Shown: positions 1 through 13,244 of the stretch, in pieces
Position numbering within the stretch: the stretch's first letter is position 1
Layout: the number at the start of each line of letters is the position of its first letter
Source of the DNA: Vanilla planifolia
Taxonomy: Eukaryota; Streptophyta; Magnoliopsida; Asparagales; Orchidaceae
DNA length: 64,000 bases
Assembly (NCBI GenBank): GCA_023846275.1
Contig: CM043875.1
Location: 8,675,958-8,739,957 of the forward strand
Direction of reading: 5' to 3'
The notes under the pieces: generated by a model
The model's input: the letters and a program-made list of their open reading frames with translations, nothing else
Told to the model about the DNA's origin: nothing
The model's database searches: none
Program-made: the position numbers and the translations under genes

Positions 1-1372
1 CTAAGCATGTGTTTTTAATAATAATAGAAGCTTTTTCATCTCTCTCAACCTTAATCTCATGTAAGTAATTAACATTCAACTCGTTCATGTGTTGACACAA
101 ACCTAAATAATTTTTATGCTCTTCTTTCAATTTAAGGTATTTAGAAGCTAAATTTTTATATTTTGTGCAAACACTAACACATTGTTCTTCGTAATCAAAA
201 ATAAAATAATATGACAAAAAAAGAAAGAGAACCATACCTCATCTTCTGATGTTTCAATTGGAATATTATCTTTTTCCATAAGACAAATCAAACTATCATT
301 CTTATATTCATCATAGGAAGAATAACTATCTAAATCATCCCAAGATATCTTCATAGTTTTTTGTTCTTTTTTTGTTTTTGAAACTTTTGTACTCTCTCCT
401 TGTATTTGGAGCAATTTGCTCTTATATTCTTAGGAAGTTTATATTCATAATAAATTATTTCTTCATGGGAGACCATTTTCCCTTTTTGTTTCTTATCATT
501 TTAAAAGCATTTATCTGCATTTTGTTTGTTATATAATATATATAAACTTTTTGAGATAAGAGCTATCTCACTTGAGATTGAAAAATTTGAGTTTGTAGAG
601 TTGTGTGCTACAAATGTTATTGTCTCTTTCTTCTTTTGTTTGTCTTTTTTAATCATAAGTTCATCATCCCTTCTTCTTGTAAGCTCAATTTTATTTGCTA
701 AAAGCTCATTCAATAGGTCATCTAATGACAGCCAAAATAGCTTTTGCTACTTTTAATGCTTTCACTAATAGGTCATATTATTGAGAAAGAATTCATAAAA
801 TATTTCTCACTATTCACTAATAGAAAACTCCTTACCAAGATTAGACAAATCATTAATAATATTAGTAAATCTCATAACATAGCTTTAACACTTTCATCCA
901 AATTCATTCAAAATAATTCGTGCTCATAAACGAGCATGTTGATTTTAATCTCTTTATCTTGAGAAGTACTCTCATAAGTAACTTCAAGTTTAGACCAAAT
1001 CTCATGTGCCATTTTCTAGTTCATGATTCGATTATATTCAGTGGCACCAAAGCCATAATACAAAAATATTCATAGCATAAGAATTAAGTTGTACTCTATG
1101 TTTTTTTGGGGCTGAGTTCACATAGAGATTTTCACATTTTCTCCATCAACAATCTTAGTTGGAATCTTAAACTTATTTTCAACATCCCAAATTTTGAAAT
1201 CAGTAGATTCTAAAAATAAATGCATACAATTTTTCTAATAGAGATAAAAGTCACCTTTAAACAAAGGTGGTCGATATGACAAAGCTCCATAATATTAGAA
1301 TACATTGTCTTCAACATAAGGTAGAGCTATAAGTATGTTATCTTAAAAATTTCTTTCTTTTGATAGAAACCT

Positions 1373-1385
1373 CATTGTAATACCA
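1373..1385 (-). other. Primer-binding site of element A (tRNA-iMet type)
   Basis: The minus strand reads TGGTATTACAATG two bases (AG) after the LTR terminus, close to the plant iMet-complementary TGGTATCAGAGC. The first six to seven bases match and the rest is decayed. Its place between LTR and gag supports the call. Confidence 0.65.
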
Positions 1386-1387
1386 CT

Positions 1388-3141
1388 TGTAAAACTTTGA
1401 GACAAAATAAATAAGAGAGGAGGGGTGAATTGTGTGTTTAACAAATATTTTTAATTCTAAAAACTAGAAGAAAAATGTGTTGAGCTTAAAAATATTTTTT
1501 TATCATTAAAATAAAATTATTTAACAATAAACGAAATGCACATAAGATTTTTAGGTCATTTGGCCAAAACTCATGCCTGCATCGACCCTCGATCCTCGAT
1601 CGGGCTTCCACTAGCCACTCTCTTTTTGTTGAGGCTAGTAGAGGTAAACCAAATATACACTGGTGCTTTAATGAGATACCAAAATTAGAGAAATTCAAGC
1701 GATTAGAAAAAATTTAAAACTTTATAATTTTTTGTTTACAAAATTTCTACACCTTTAATTCTTAAAATAAGAGTTGCATTACTAATGAATGAAGTAGATG
1801 CTATGATAAAATACATAAATGATTATGAACAAAATTAAAGAAATAGAGACTGATAGAAATCTAAAATTCTCGAAATTATGTAGAATTTTGTTGCTCATAA
1901 TTTGAACTTTAATTAGACTTGTATGAAAATTTTCAAGTTTGATTCAATAGTTTTTATGTTTGATAAATAATCCCTAGTTATAGTTGAAATAAAAAAAAGT
2001 CTAAGAATAGTTACCCTAATGACTAGAATCTGTCTTTTAGAAAGTTAGCTATTACAACAAAGAAGATGGTACAGCTGATGTATGATTACATGAACGAATG
2101 GAGCGATAGCCATCAGATCAACTTAAATAATAAGGGGTCTAGATCTAATCACAATGAGATAAGATCTAGAGCATTTGATTCGAAAATTGAATGGTTAATA
2201 ATGATGATAAGGTTACAATTCACAAAGGCAAAGAGACTCTCAATCATTCAATCAAGCATTATGGATGAACAATTGAAGATAGAAGGCTGTTCACAAATCT
2301 GGGCATGATCTGGACCATTTGATCATGAAAATCTACAATGAGTCGGTGCAAAAATCTCAAGTTTGATAAAGCTTACCTTTGGTCCTATATTACAAAATTG
2401 TTCAAGTGTTTTATGCTTATAATACTTCAACTATGTATTACTGATAGTCTAATGGGGTTTGCTACCCCTTGGTGTTCTCGAGAGGTAATGATCTGAGTCA
2501 CCAGCACATGCAAAAGAGGTCTAACTAGTTCTAATTTAATAAATTAATTAACGAGTTTGCCCCTAACTCATTTAGCCTAAATTGGTTCAAACTTAATGTC
2601 CTGAACTGATTCACTAAAGGACAACAACAAAACTTGGCTTAACCTATCTTAGTTTTGTCATGTTCATGGCCTACACGTCTCCAAGCCCTATGTCCCCTTT
2701 GAGACACTTAACTCGAATCCTTCAGGCTTTGCGGTATGGGTGCTTAAACAATTTTTTTTAGTAATAAATTTTTTATAAAAATATTTTAATATTTAAAAAC
2801 TCAATTATCTTCAAATAAAATATAACTTAAAACAAAATTTACATGTGTGAAGGATAATAGTCTTATGTACCATAATTACAAAGAATTTAAAAGTTTAATA
2901 TGCTACCCATCAAGTTTTAGAAATAAAGTTCTTTGTAGATTAGCCACTTCATAAAGACCATTGTCCTTAGTTCCAAAGTTAATAGGTTGAGCCATCAAAT
3001 TACATTCACTATTTGTTCTACAATAGTCTTTGCTTCAATAAATTAAGATTACTAGAATAATTCTTGATTTTTAACTAAAATAACATTAAGCTTAATAAGA
3101 TATTAGTAAACACCTAGGCTTGGTTTTGTATCATAACATCA
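1388..3141 (-). repeat. 5' LTR of Copia element A
   Basis: This ~1.75 kb stretch aligns nearly end to end with the reverse complement of 18,462-20,242, which is how I recognised it as an LTR. Shared landmarks include the TCATGCCTCCATC-like block near 1,570-1,590, the GAGAGGAGGGGTGAATT word near 1,413 and the inner LTR tail. On the minus strand it begins TGATGTTATGATACAAAACC and ends TTTTACA. The two copies differ at many positions and by indels, so both insertions are old. The lower edge is fixed by the primer-binding site beside it; the upper edge is less sure. Confidence 0.8.
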
Positions 3142-5459
3142 AAGGATATAACAATTATGATCCACCTGTTATATTGTATACTAGATAAAAATAAAGGTCA
3201 TAATTCAATAATGAATAAATTTTATTTTGCTGACTTCTAGTCAATCAACAAGATGGATGAAGGTAGTGGGTAAAAACAAATACCTTGAATTTAATACTAA
3301 AGATGCTGCATGCATCCAAATATGTTAATCTTATTTTTTTGGATAGATAGTTAAAATTTGGTGGAATGAGGGTACGAAGAACTAATGAGTGGGTTGTGTA
3401 GTCTAGTTTATCATAGTTGAAGGCCATAAGTTTGAAGTGAAATTTGCTTCAAATTTAGGCCAAAAACTTTGAAAAAGTATTTTGAATTGCACTTCCAAAT
3501 TGTTTAGGAAGAAGACATGATCATGGTTTTGGTTAGGGCAAGCTAATCTAGTTCAAGCTAGCCAGTTTGTCACCACAAAAGAGGGACTTCGTTTGAAAAA
3601 GGCCAATTTAGGGGTTTAAGGTTAAGACATAGTGACATAAGGTGTAAGTAGTAAGGTTATTTGCATGAGTTGATTTAGAAGTTAAGGTGGCATTGGTTTT
3701 GGATGTCCATGGATATCGAGACATGCAACAAGTGGTGATGTCATAGCATGGCATGTGGTTAGGAAAGGAGAAATCAAAGTAGATTTAGCAGTAAGTGAGG
3801 TCAAGATTAAAGTAGGTTGAGGAATTAAGGGTAGAGGTCAATATTGGTGGGATGTGTCAGTATACCTAGCTAAGGAAGAAGGTAGATAAGGTACGTACAT
3901 ACTTGTAACTAGTAAGGATTATAATGAGATTACAAAAAAACATCAAAATGTGATGTGTGACTAGTCAATAAAGCAATTATAGGTTGTCAAACATAGATGA
4001 CAATGGCCTAAGACCATGAAAGAGATAATGATATTGAGGATTACTTTAGATTTCTATGCTTTAACCATAAGAAACATGCTTGATTCTCTATTTATGGTAA
4101 TTAGCCCAAAACTTTACCTTTTTATTCCATTACAAAATATAAATAGGGATGAGTAGGCTTAGGCTAGAAATAGAAAGATAAAAATGCTTCTACTCTAATA
4201 AAATAAAATATATAATAAAATCAGTATAAAATAACATAAGAAAATTCTAAGTTTCAATAATAACTCATTAAAATTTAGTAGTAAACAAAAAAATACTAAC
4301 CTAGTAAGTCTTATATGAGTTCTTTGTGTGCCTGTGTTTACAACATGGTCCACAAGCTATAGCAAGTAGTGGAGTTTTAAGAAGGTTTTTAATGTAGGAA
4401 GCATGAGCTCAATAACTAGTCGTGTTAATAAATGCTCATGTACTTGTATGGATATCTGATCTAGTGGAGCTAATAATGACAACATATAAGATTTTTTGGT
4501 CTCATTTATTAAAAAGTCATCAAAATGAGTGGGTATTAATAGTGTTGACAAGTACAATAAGGTTTTATAAACATCACTATCACTTGGTGTAGGTAAAAGT
4601 AATATTGAAAATCTCCTCCAAGTGAAAGTCTACAAATGAACTCATTTATGATAAGACCATGCTCCATGGTGTATAATGCATGAAGCTTACAGCTAAAATC
4701 ACTTGATATCAACATCAGTAGGAATGAATAAAGGTGTAAAAGTAGGTATTAGTGGGGGTGTCAATTATACATGACTAGAACATATAAGAGTACGTGTACA
4801 TGTTATAAAGATCAAGGTGGAGGGCTAAGGTAAACATGATATGTAAGATTGATATAAGTGCTATGATACATTTTGTAGTAGGGAAAGGGCTAGAGTAGGA
4901 TTGTAGGTTGTGGTCTTGTAACACAAGTAGTGGTTATAGATGATATGGTGTCGAATTTGAGTGGAAACATGACAACTTAATGGGATGTGGGTATGTGAGG
5001 CATTCTAGAAATCAAACTAAGTGTTAGGTACCATGTACATATGCTTAGATGAACAAAGAGACAAATGAACTATTGAATCCAATACTAACCTAAGGTAATA
5101 ACTATAATAAGCATATCCAAATTATCATAATACATAAAAGCAAAATAACCATCATAAAAAAGTGCTATAGGTTCCATTGTGCAAAAAAGCAACATAAGGA
5201 TGTTGATTAGGAAACTCCTATAATTGTAGAACATCTATTATATGCCAAGAGATGACATTAACCATATATTACTACTAATAATAAAAAAGCTAATCACTGA
5301 AGATCTTTATACATAAAAGTAATAAAGTAAATAAAATGGCTAATGTCATCATAGGTGAGAAACTCATATGTGATGAAGTTTATAAAACTCATATACTTAC
5401 ATATATTAAAATCTCTCTTAATAACATGAATAAAATTATAGTTATGATGGTTTCTATAG
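3142..5459. other. Unassigned A+T-rich intergenic DNA
   Basis: No gene, LTR pair or retroelement protein motif is recognisable on either strand. The part from about 3,450 to 5,000 is richer in G on the plus strand (many GGT, AGG and GTGG words) than its surroundings, and it resembles the non-coding internal region of element H in texture. It may be an old non-autonomous element, but I found no paired ends to prove this. The short open frames here have no family signature. Confidence 0.4.
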
Positions 5460-6140
5460 TTACACTATAAGGATCTAGTCTTATTTATATTGAGGTATTA
5501 TCTTTATTTGATATCTAGTTCAACTAAAATGGGTTTTGCCACCCAAAAGATATGGACAACTTAAGATTATGATATCACATATTAAGAATATAATATTTCT
5601 CTCTTTTTGGTATAACTATTCATCCCTCTATTACAATACTAAGAAACTTGTTAGGAACTACTACTTTTTTGGTGATTCTACATCTAAGATATTACCCAAT
5701 GTTCATTTCTTGTTCTTTTTAATCTTAGATATTATAACTTCACTATCTTCTACTTGATTTACTTCAAACTATATCATATTATAAGAGATATCACTCTAAT
5801 ACTATAATATAAAGACAATCTTATTATGTTAAAATATTATCCTTCTTTGGATATCTTATTCCAACTAAATGTGTTTTATTCTTACAAAGAAAAGCTTGAT
5901 ATTTTAAGGCTATAGTCTCACATATAAAGCTTATAATCATTTGCTCTTTTTTCAATATGAGACTATTTACCTCTATACTCCTCCATTAAGAAGCATATAA
6001 AAAGTCACTTATTATCTAATAATTCTACCTCTAAGATATCATCTAATAATTACTTCTTACCTTTTTAAATCCTAGATTTTATACTCATTCATAGGAATAT
6101 CATATTCTTGGTATAAATATTGTTTTAAGATTTCTTGGGA
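5460..6140. repeat. Two-unit tandem duplication, period about 339 bp
   Basis: Blocks in 5,460-5,800 recur in the same order in 5,796-6,140. Examples are TATTATC..TT-GATATCT..TTC-AACTAAA (5,497 and 5,835), a CTT-GATATT or ATGATATCACATATTAAG-like block (5,563 and 5,905), and TTCTACATCTAAGATATTACCC against TTCTACCTCTAAGATATCATC. Many substitutions separate the units, so the duplication is old. The repeated CACATATTAAG word resembles retroelement boundary words, but no LTR features are present. The identity of the unit is unknown. Confidence 0.65.
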
Positions 6141-8819
6141 TTAGAATTGTTTTAATGATCAATTGATGATAATGGATAAGAATCTAATAGACATTGTTAG
6201 GGTTTTATTTGGGTCTTTAGTGAGAAGATAGTGTAATTTAAAAATTAAATTACAAAAAAAAAAAAAAATTTAAGCTAATCTTAACTTGCTTAATGTTCAA
6301 AAAACCAATAGAATTTTATAAAGAGCCAAATGTAGACTTTGTAGTTGAACTTTAAGAATATCAAAAATATTTTCTAATATGTGCACAAAAAAAGAGAAAA
6401 TATACAAAATAATTATATTATCTAAACAAGTAATAAGCATCACAAGTACAAATAAGCATAAGCAACTTTGCAATTTATGATTTTTGCATTAAGTGTAGCA
6501 AATAATCTCTAATTTTAATACTCTATGTAAATTACAAAAATCCACTAGAAAAGAAAAATGTTGTAAAAAGTATTGGGTAGAAATAGTGGTAGTAAAGGTA
6601 TGAAAAGCAATGAAAAGGATAATAATATTATTTTGGAGTATGAATCATGAGGCATTATTTTAATACCAATTCAGTGTGGAGCTATCAAGTGATGGTTTAT
6701 AACCATCACAAACAATAGTGATGATAAAAACATTTTGAAATAATGGTGGATGCACAAAAAATAAAATGGTAAAAACAACATATGTCCCAAATCTAGATAA
6801 GAAAAAGGGTGAAGTAAAATAAAAAGATAGACAAGGAATTTCAACAAATTTTGGATACCAAAATTACTCTTACATAAGTATAAAAATGGGATTCTAAAAC
6901 CTTTAAAAAATCTAATTTTTTTTCATAGAGTTTTAATGCCCAAAAGTAAGCAACATCATAAGAAAAACTAAAATCAAACAATATTTAATTCAAGAAATTA
7001 AATCTGTAATGAAATGAACCCCAACATAAAAATAATGGATATAAAAATTATGAATTAGATTATTTAGCACACTCAAGAAGTTGTAAAAATAATAAAAAGT
7101 AGAATATGTGAAGCATATCTAGTATCTTGAATAATCAAGTATATCTTAGTCTTAGTATGCTAACATGTCCAAAGTACATATAACTAGAAAGTATATTAGT
7201 GCTAAGAGTATCCATTGAAAATGGCAACCAAAATTAGGAAAAATCTAGATTTCATCTCTAGTGGCTAGCTTTATTCTTGAAATATTATGTAAACATCTAG
7301 ATGAACTCTAAATGGACCATAAATGTGCTACTCTTGATGTCATTAAGAAGTTTTTAGTAAGCTACAATGGGCAACTGAGAGCTAACAATGTTAGATTTTC
7401 GAACACATTTATCGATTTGCTTACTTTTGTTGCAATAATTTGTGTCGTCCCTTCATCATACTTTGATTATAACCAATACTAGCTTTGTCTCTTATCATTA
7501 TGGTCACCATTGCATCACTACTTTATATGATTATAATTATATATGGATGACTTATGTAGAGAAATTGTGACAATGTTGATGACTAGCTAGGTCAATAATT
7601 TATATGCACAATGCTTAATATCCATAAAGACTTGCTTAAGACTTAAATCATAAAAGGATTAACACAAGTGTTTGTGGTTTGGGTTTAAATAATCTCTACA
7701 ACAGTTTTGTTGGAGAAATATACTAGTTATATAACAAAAAAATTGTCAAAAAAAAAAAAAACATCTTTCTCGATTCCATGATGAGAAGTTGCTCGTTTGG
7801 AGGTCAAATACCACTATTTGACGAGGAGCACTTTATTGGCAAGATCAGTGAGTCTTGAAGCTGAGATTTTTTTAAAGCATTGATTGTTGAAATAAAAAAA
7901 ATGTTGAGGATGTTTTGAATATAAAGTTTGCACTAATATTAGAAATGTTTTAGTGATAAATGAATTTAAAAAATTCTCTCCCAAAAAAAGACAAAACAAT
8001 TCTAAGAAATATATTATTTAGGTGAAATGAAAATCATATGTATACAAAGAAAACAAAAAAAATATGGACAAACTAGAAAATCAATAAGAATTAAGAAAAA
8101 CATTGAAGAAAAAAAGATTAGATAAAAATCTCCAAGTTTAAAAAATTATTTAATGTTTCAAGATAATGATCTTTTAACCAATTTTTTCATTCGTTGATTA
8201 CATATTTCTTTTGTCTTGATTAAAAATCAAATATTTCATGTATCATTAAAGATAATAAATTAGGAGATACTATACTATTCCTTTTTTTTATAATAATTAC
8301 TAATTATCATTTCTTCTCCTTTAAATAACTTCACATAAGATGACTTATATAAACTTTATGTTCGAGATAGAAAATGATGATAAATATGAAAATCATTATG
8401 AAAAACAAAATTGCTACCACCCGAATAAGCAATAATTTTTACATTGATGATCGAGATAAAAGCAGTAATTTTGGTTTTAATGATAATAGACATGATTATA
8501 TCAATTGCTAAAGATGAGCAACAATATCGTAAATGATTGATTCAACTATACAACTTCTTACTCTCAAAATTTAAGCGAACCTATATGATCTTGAACCGCC
8601 AACGGTCTTTTTTTTTTAATTTTTTATAACGTCTTGATTTTTGTAAATGCAAAAAAATCTAGTTTAATTAATTTATCTCGACTACTCTAAATGGAAGAAT
8701 TTAAGCTATTGAATACTACCAAGTAATGAATGGCGTGCAGGTTTGGAGGTTTTTTTTTTAAATAAAATAAACAAAGAATTTTTTTTTTTAATAGTGACAT
8801 TCTTTAGTTTCACTTTAAT
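6141..8819. other. Unassigned A+T-rich DNA
   Basis: No gene or recognised repeat is visible. There are short poly(A) and poly(T) runs (7,743-7,761; 8,608-8,617). A weak LTR-boundary candidate occurs near 6,660-6,675, where the minus strand reads TTGGTATTAAAATAATGCC. The sequence to its right (6,680-7,000) loosely resembles the LTR of element H in base texture only. I do not call an element here. Confidence 0.35.
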
Positions 8820-9060
8820 ATTATTTAATCGAGTTGAGAACTTTAGTGGGGATCCTCGTATCTTACTTTATAGGCTTCTAGCGTCCAAATTGCGCCATCC
8901 ATCGCCGACCATCTGCAATATTTTGCGCATCTACGCGGTTAGTATTTTGATCCGACGGTTCTGATTACTCCAATCACTTCATACACCTAATCACTATGAA
9001 CCAAACCATCCACCTATCTCTTTCTGGAATTGACTTCACGTCAAACATAGTTTATAGTTT
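8820..9060. promoter_or_regulatory. G+C-richer island, promoter-like
   Basis: Inside very A+T-rich DNA this stretch carries several CpG-containing words (TTGCGCCATCC, CATCGCCGACC, TTTTGCGCATCTACGCGG, GATCCGACGG). The ATCCGACGGTT word resembles the 'ATCC(A/G)ACGG' words common in plant gene-upstream regions. There are no retroelement motifs. CpG retention suggests it has not been methylated and deaminated as long as its surroundings. It could be a relic gene promoter or 5' UTR, or a young insertion of unknown type. Orientation and target gene are unknown. Confidence 0.35.
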
Positions 9061-10672
9061 AGTTTGAAGCGGTTTTTCTTTATTTAAAACCTAATTAAAA
9101 AAAATCAAAAAAGAATATTTATAAAAAAAAACTATTTGAGACGTCTAAAAATAAAATATTTTGTACAAATTAAGTTAAGAGGCTTATAAGAATCAAAAGC
9201 ATCAAAGGTCAATGAATCCCATCAATGTTAACAGAATAAAAGAATTTGAGTATTATGATTTCATCTTTCTTACATGATATTTGAGCTTTATATTTAACAT
9301 ATAAAAAAAATCATTAATTAGAAGTTTATTTCTGATATAAAACAACATTAATGAATACTTTCGATCTGCTGGACTTTGAAAATTAATTTATATTTTCGTA
9401 AAAGATTATGTATTTTTAAATAAAATAAAGATTATACAAAACATCTCCCATTAAAAGATATTAATGGGAGTAGATTGTGTTAGACAAATTATCATATCCA
9501 AAGATGTGCAAGCATGTTGCGTAGTGTAAAGGATGCGTGATTTAATGCATATTAATAGGTATATTATTTTTGGATTTGTTTGTTTAATTTGTGTGATCTT
9601 GGCATGTTTTTTAATGTTAACTTCATAAAATTTTAAAAAAATTCTGCAAAGATGAGAAAAAAAATATAATATCTTAATTAATTCATAGTACAATAATGAC
9701 ATAAAAAACGTGCAAACTTCAAACAATGCAAATGAGCTATGTAAGAATTAAACTTATCCATCTTCCTATAAGTGTATATAAAATCTTTTATAAAGTACAA
9801 ACCATAACTATGGATATTAATTTTAAAACTACAATCCATCATAATGCTTTTGAAAAATTATCAAAACATTGATCGAGATGATAACATGATGCCATTGAAT
9901 AATTTTGAAAACTTTTCTTTTAAACTTGTACAACTCTTTTTTGCAAAAAGTTAGTTTTTTTCAACACCTATTAATTTCTTTTATATCTTTAATAGTAATT
10001 GAGATTGAGAGAATCTTTATATTCTTTTCTCTTTAAATCTAAAATGTTTATCAAAAATCATAAATTTTAACATTCAAGTTGTTTTAAGTCTTATATCATT
10101 CAAAAAAGATCAATTTGATCATAAGATATGAGAAAAGTATAAATCAAACAAGCCTAAATTATTTGGTCAAATGGTCATTCTAAAATTATTCTTATATTCT
10201 CCAATATGATTAGATTCAAAATACTTTATTTAGAAACAATTAAGTAGTTATGCTCATCATTAGCATATTATAACAAATATGAGCTAATGCTGGTTATATC
10301 CCATTTATTCAAGATACTCTCTTTCATATATTTTAGATTTAGCTAAAATAATTAAACATAAATAATTCATAATAAAATTTTGAAAAACAAAAATTTATTT
10401 AATTTCATAATCATGTAATTTGCACCAATAGGAATAGATTATATAATATAATGTGATTGAATTTTGAGTGTTGAACTCATAAGTATGATTATTTAAAATC
10501 ATTATAATCAAGAACTCTTTTTGAACATGTTATCAAATAATTTTGATTGTAACCTTTTTGTTAATGGATTAACAATCAAGGAATTCATCGTATTATGTTT
10601 AATAGACATTTTTTGTCTGTTAATCTCCTTGACAATAAAATATATCAACTCCACATATTTGACACCCATTAA
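9061..10672. other. Unassigned A+T-rich DNA
   Basis: No supportable gene, paired repeat or retroelement motif. It is dominated by A and T runs with short reading frames that resemble no family I know. Confidence 0.35.
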
Positions 10673-10965
10673 TGGTGGAGAACAGTGAAGTAAGAACAAG
10701 GGAAAGGGAAGGAAAAGCAATCCATGCCTTGGTTGGCAATGTATACATGAAAAAGAATTTTCTTGACAAAAATAAAATATATAAATACCAATAAAAAATT
10801 TATTTGTTGGGAAGCATACAGATAGCTATAATAGGAATTTTTAAACCGATAGTAAAAATGAAAAACTTTATCTTACTTTAGAAAATGATACAATATAAGA
10901 ATAAATACCAAAAAAGATAAAAGAACATCATACGAGACCCATACATGAACTGCTATAATCTAACA
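10673..10965 (-). repeat. 3' LTR of element H
   Basis: Partner of 12,972-13,244. The plus strand reads TGGTGGAGAACAGTGAAG at one end and ATAATCTAACA at the other. No purine-rich tract is evident at its inner edge. Confidence 0.55.
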
Positions 10966-12956
10966 AAAGCTAAAAATGCTAAATAACTAAAAATAATTAA
11001 TATATGAGTACAATGTCAATCTCTTAATGTAACTAATCCTACATCATTTCATCTACTAAGAAAAAAATCTATCTCATAAAGTTACATTTGGGGTATATCT
11101 TCATCTAATTTAGCATCAACTTTTATAAGTCTTTTTTGATAATTAAGACATTTGGTAGTCTAATTCAATGGAAGACCAAACAATCTAGTTGTATACATTT
11201 CTTAACTTATTCGATAGTCTAACCACATGAAAGCTTTATACATTCAACTGAGTATATCTTTTATTTCTTAGACTTATAAACAAAATTAATAGCCTTTAAA
11301 ATAATTATTTTATATAAAATAAAATCAAAATTATTGAAAAATTAATATGAAGGTAAAGAATCTTATATGCTTAATAGTAAAGCTAAATTAAAGATAAGAA
11401 AATATGTGGAGGCAACACAAATTGAAGTGGTTCTTAATTTTATGACCCAATTAATTTTGGCTCAATAATGTTAGGTGGATCAACTTCAAAAGTTTTTTGT
11501 TTCCATGAGGTGTAGACTTAGATGAATCAAATTCTAAAGGTTCAAGTTTAGAAGTTAGTTAAGTATAATAGAAAGTAGACTCAAGTGGATTAATTTTAGA
11601 AACTTTTGAAGATTTAGTTCATTTTAAAGAAAGTTACTAATTTCCTTTTAATTAGTATAACTATTGATATATAAACTTGAAAGGAATAGATAATAAATTG
11701 ATTATTTAGAGTGATAGCAATTACTTGTTCAAGATATAAATAACTATTAAATATAACCAAGTTTATTCAAGTATAAGATCATGGTAACACTTACAACCAT
11801 ATCACACAAAACATGGCCTAAGCAATTTTTATAAAGGATAGAAACACAACATAAGTGAATTTAGTATGATTATCAGCATCAAAATCTATTGTATCGTATT
11901 TAGGATGTCAAATGAGATTAATATTTACAAATTTAATAAATATAGATGAAACCAAATTAATAATACAATTCTCATAGAAAACAAATTGTATATATCCTTA
12001 AAGAAGTTTTAATAAAAGTAATACAAAGAGATTGCACACCATACTTGTATGAATTTTTTATAAAAATATGGAGTAATATAATTCATAATGAGATATGTGA
12101 TTTTAAAATCTTTTTATGATTATGAGTATAATGAAATCTCACATGATGTGACACAATTAATGATATAAAAGGTTAAAATGTGGAATGTAGGGATCAATAT
12201 GTTTTAGGAATGATAAGTTTTATAAAAATAAAATAGGCATAAATTTAAAATTTTAATTTAAAAAATAAATCTATTCTAACAATTATATATCCCACAAAGT
12301 AGGTCATTAGTGACTTGAAAATTGCTTTAAAACTTGGTGATTCCATGGTTATTTCCATATTGAGTTAGACATAAGCTAATCATTGGTTAAGTATAGGTTG
12401 CTAGTAGGCTATTGAAGGTTTAATTTAGAATGATCTTGTTTAATAGCATGCAGTTAGCTTGAGTTGGACAATTTAGTTTGATGAAACACTAAAACCAATT
12501 TGAAGTTAGAGTTATGGCTTCTTTTGTTAGTTTAACATTTTGGAGGTAAAGGCAATAGGCCACATGTGGTGCCAAAGTTCACATAGGCTGCTCAGTCATG
12601 ACAACTCTTAAGGAGGTTTGAAATTGGAGGCGTGATGGTGGAGCCAAGATTAAGGTTGCCAAAAACGATTTTTAGTTGAAGTGCACCGAGTCAATGATAT
12701 TTTGTGGAATAGTGTGATGTAGCCAACATCTGATTAACAAGGTAAATGCAGATGGCAATGGCTCAAGGTAGTTCAAGAAGATTCTTAATAAGTAAATCTA
12801 GTAGCTAATGGTGACTTAGTTAGTGGCAATTCAATGGTTATTGATTAGAGGCATTAGTAGTGATCAAGGTGGCTAGAGACTAAGGAAAACAAATGCACTA
12901 AGATGATCGATAGCTGTGATGGATCATTATTATTGTTGGGGCGCTATGAGATAGGC

Positions 12957-12970
12957 TATGATACCAATAG
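12957..12970 (-). other. Primer-binding site of element H
   Basis: The minus strand reads ATTGGTATCATAGCC immediately inside the 5' LTR, a close match to the iMet-type plant PBS (TGGTATCAGAGCC). It is the best preserved PBS in the window. Confidence 0.65.
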
Positions 12971-12971
12971 T

Positions 12972-13244
12972 TGGTGGAAGAGAATAGTGAAGGGTGAAGA
13001 GTGGAAAGGGAAGGAAGGCTAGTCGATGCCTTCTTCTATTTGTACATGTATGCACCAAATTCTCCTTGATGGAGAAACCAAATATCTCAATACCAATCCA
13101 AAATTTTATGTAAGAAGAATTTATATAATCATAATAGAAATCCTAAACTAAAAGAAAAATGATAAAAATATCTTTACTAAATAAAAGTAAATAAAATATT
13201 TGCAAAAGAAGAATGCAGTGTACTCTAATTGGCATCATCTAACA
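12972..13244 (-). repeat. 5' LTR of element H
   Basis: The plus strand reads TGGTGGAAGAGAATAGTGAAG at the inner edge and TCTAACA at the outer edge. It matches 10,673-10,965 in order, including GGGAAGGAA, AATACCAAT, ATAATAGAAAT and ATCTAACA. The copies show many differences and indels. Confidence 0.6.

Larger units (their letters stand above)
1..3141 (-). mobile_element. Copia LTR retrotransposon A, 5' part (gag + PBS + 5' LTR), cut by the window edge
   Basis: On the minus strand the order is LTR, primer-binding site, gag, then window edge, as expected for the 5' end of a Ty1/Copia element. The gag region reads RPPLFKGDFYLYW near 1,241-1,276 and HEIWSKLEVTYEST near 964-1,010; both are hallmarks of the plant Copia gag (UBN2-type) domain. 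The acidic gag tail (SWDDLDSYSSYDEYKND) lies at about 300-350, and a coiled spacer with LCQHMNELN lies near 60-110. The long LTR and long gag spacer suggest the SIRE/Maximus or Tork side of Copia, which is inference. It is an old fossil with several to many breaks. Its pol and 3' LTR would lie left of the window. Confidence 0.85.
10673..13244 (-). mobile_element. Non-autonomous LTR element H (~2.6 kb, no recognisable coding)
   Basis: Two direct repeats (10,673-10,965 and 12,972-13,244) bound a ~2.0 kb interior. On the minus strand each begins TGTTAGAT and ends CCA, and a primer-binding site TGGTATCATAGCC follows the right-hand copy directly. This is the order LTR, PBS, interior, LTR. The LTR carries a TATATAA box on the minus strand near 13,115. 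The interior shows no gag, protease, integrase or reverse transcriptase motif in any frame I read, so it would have depended on proteins made elsewhere (LARD- or TRIM-like class). Short LTRs with this terminus and PBS fit Copia, but that is inference. The LTRs are strongly diverged and the element is old. I saw no clear target-site duplication. Confidence 0.6.

Noticed and set aside
6660-7000. PBS-like TTGGTATTAAAATAATGCC with an LTR to its right (minus strand)
   Set aside because: No partner LTR and weak PBS beyond the first six bases; A+T-rich DNA gives such matches by chance.
9451-9726. 91-codon minus-strand frame
   Set aside because: A+T-driven composition with no recognisable motif; treated as chance.
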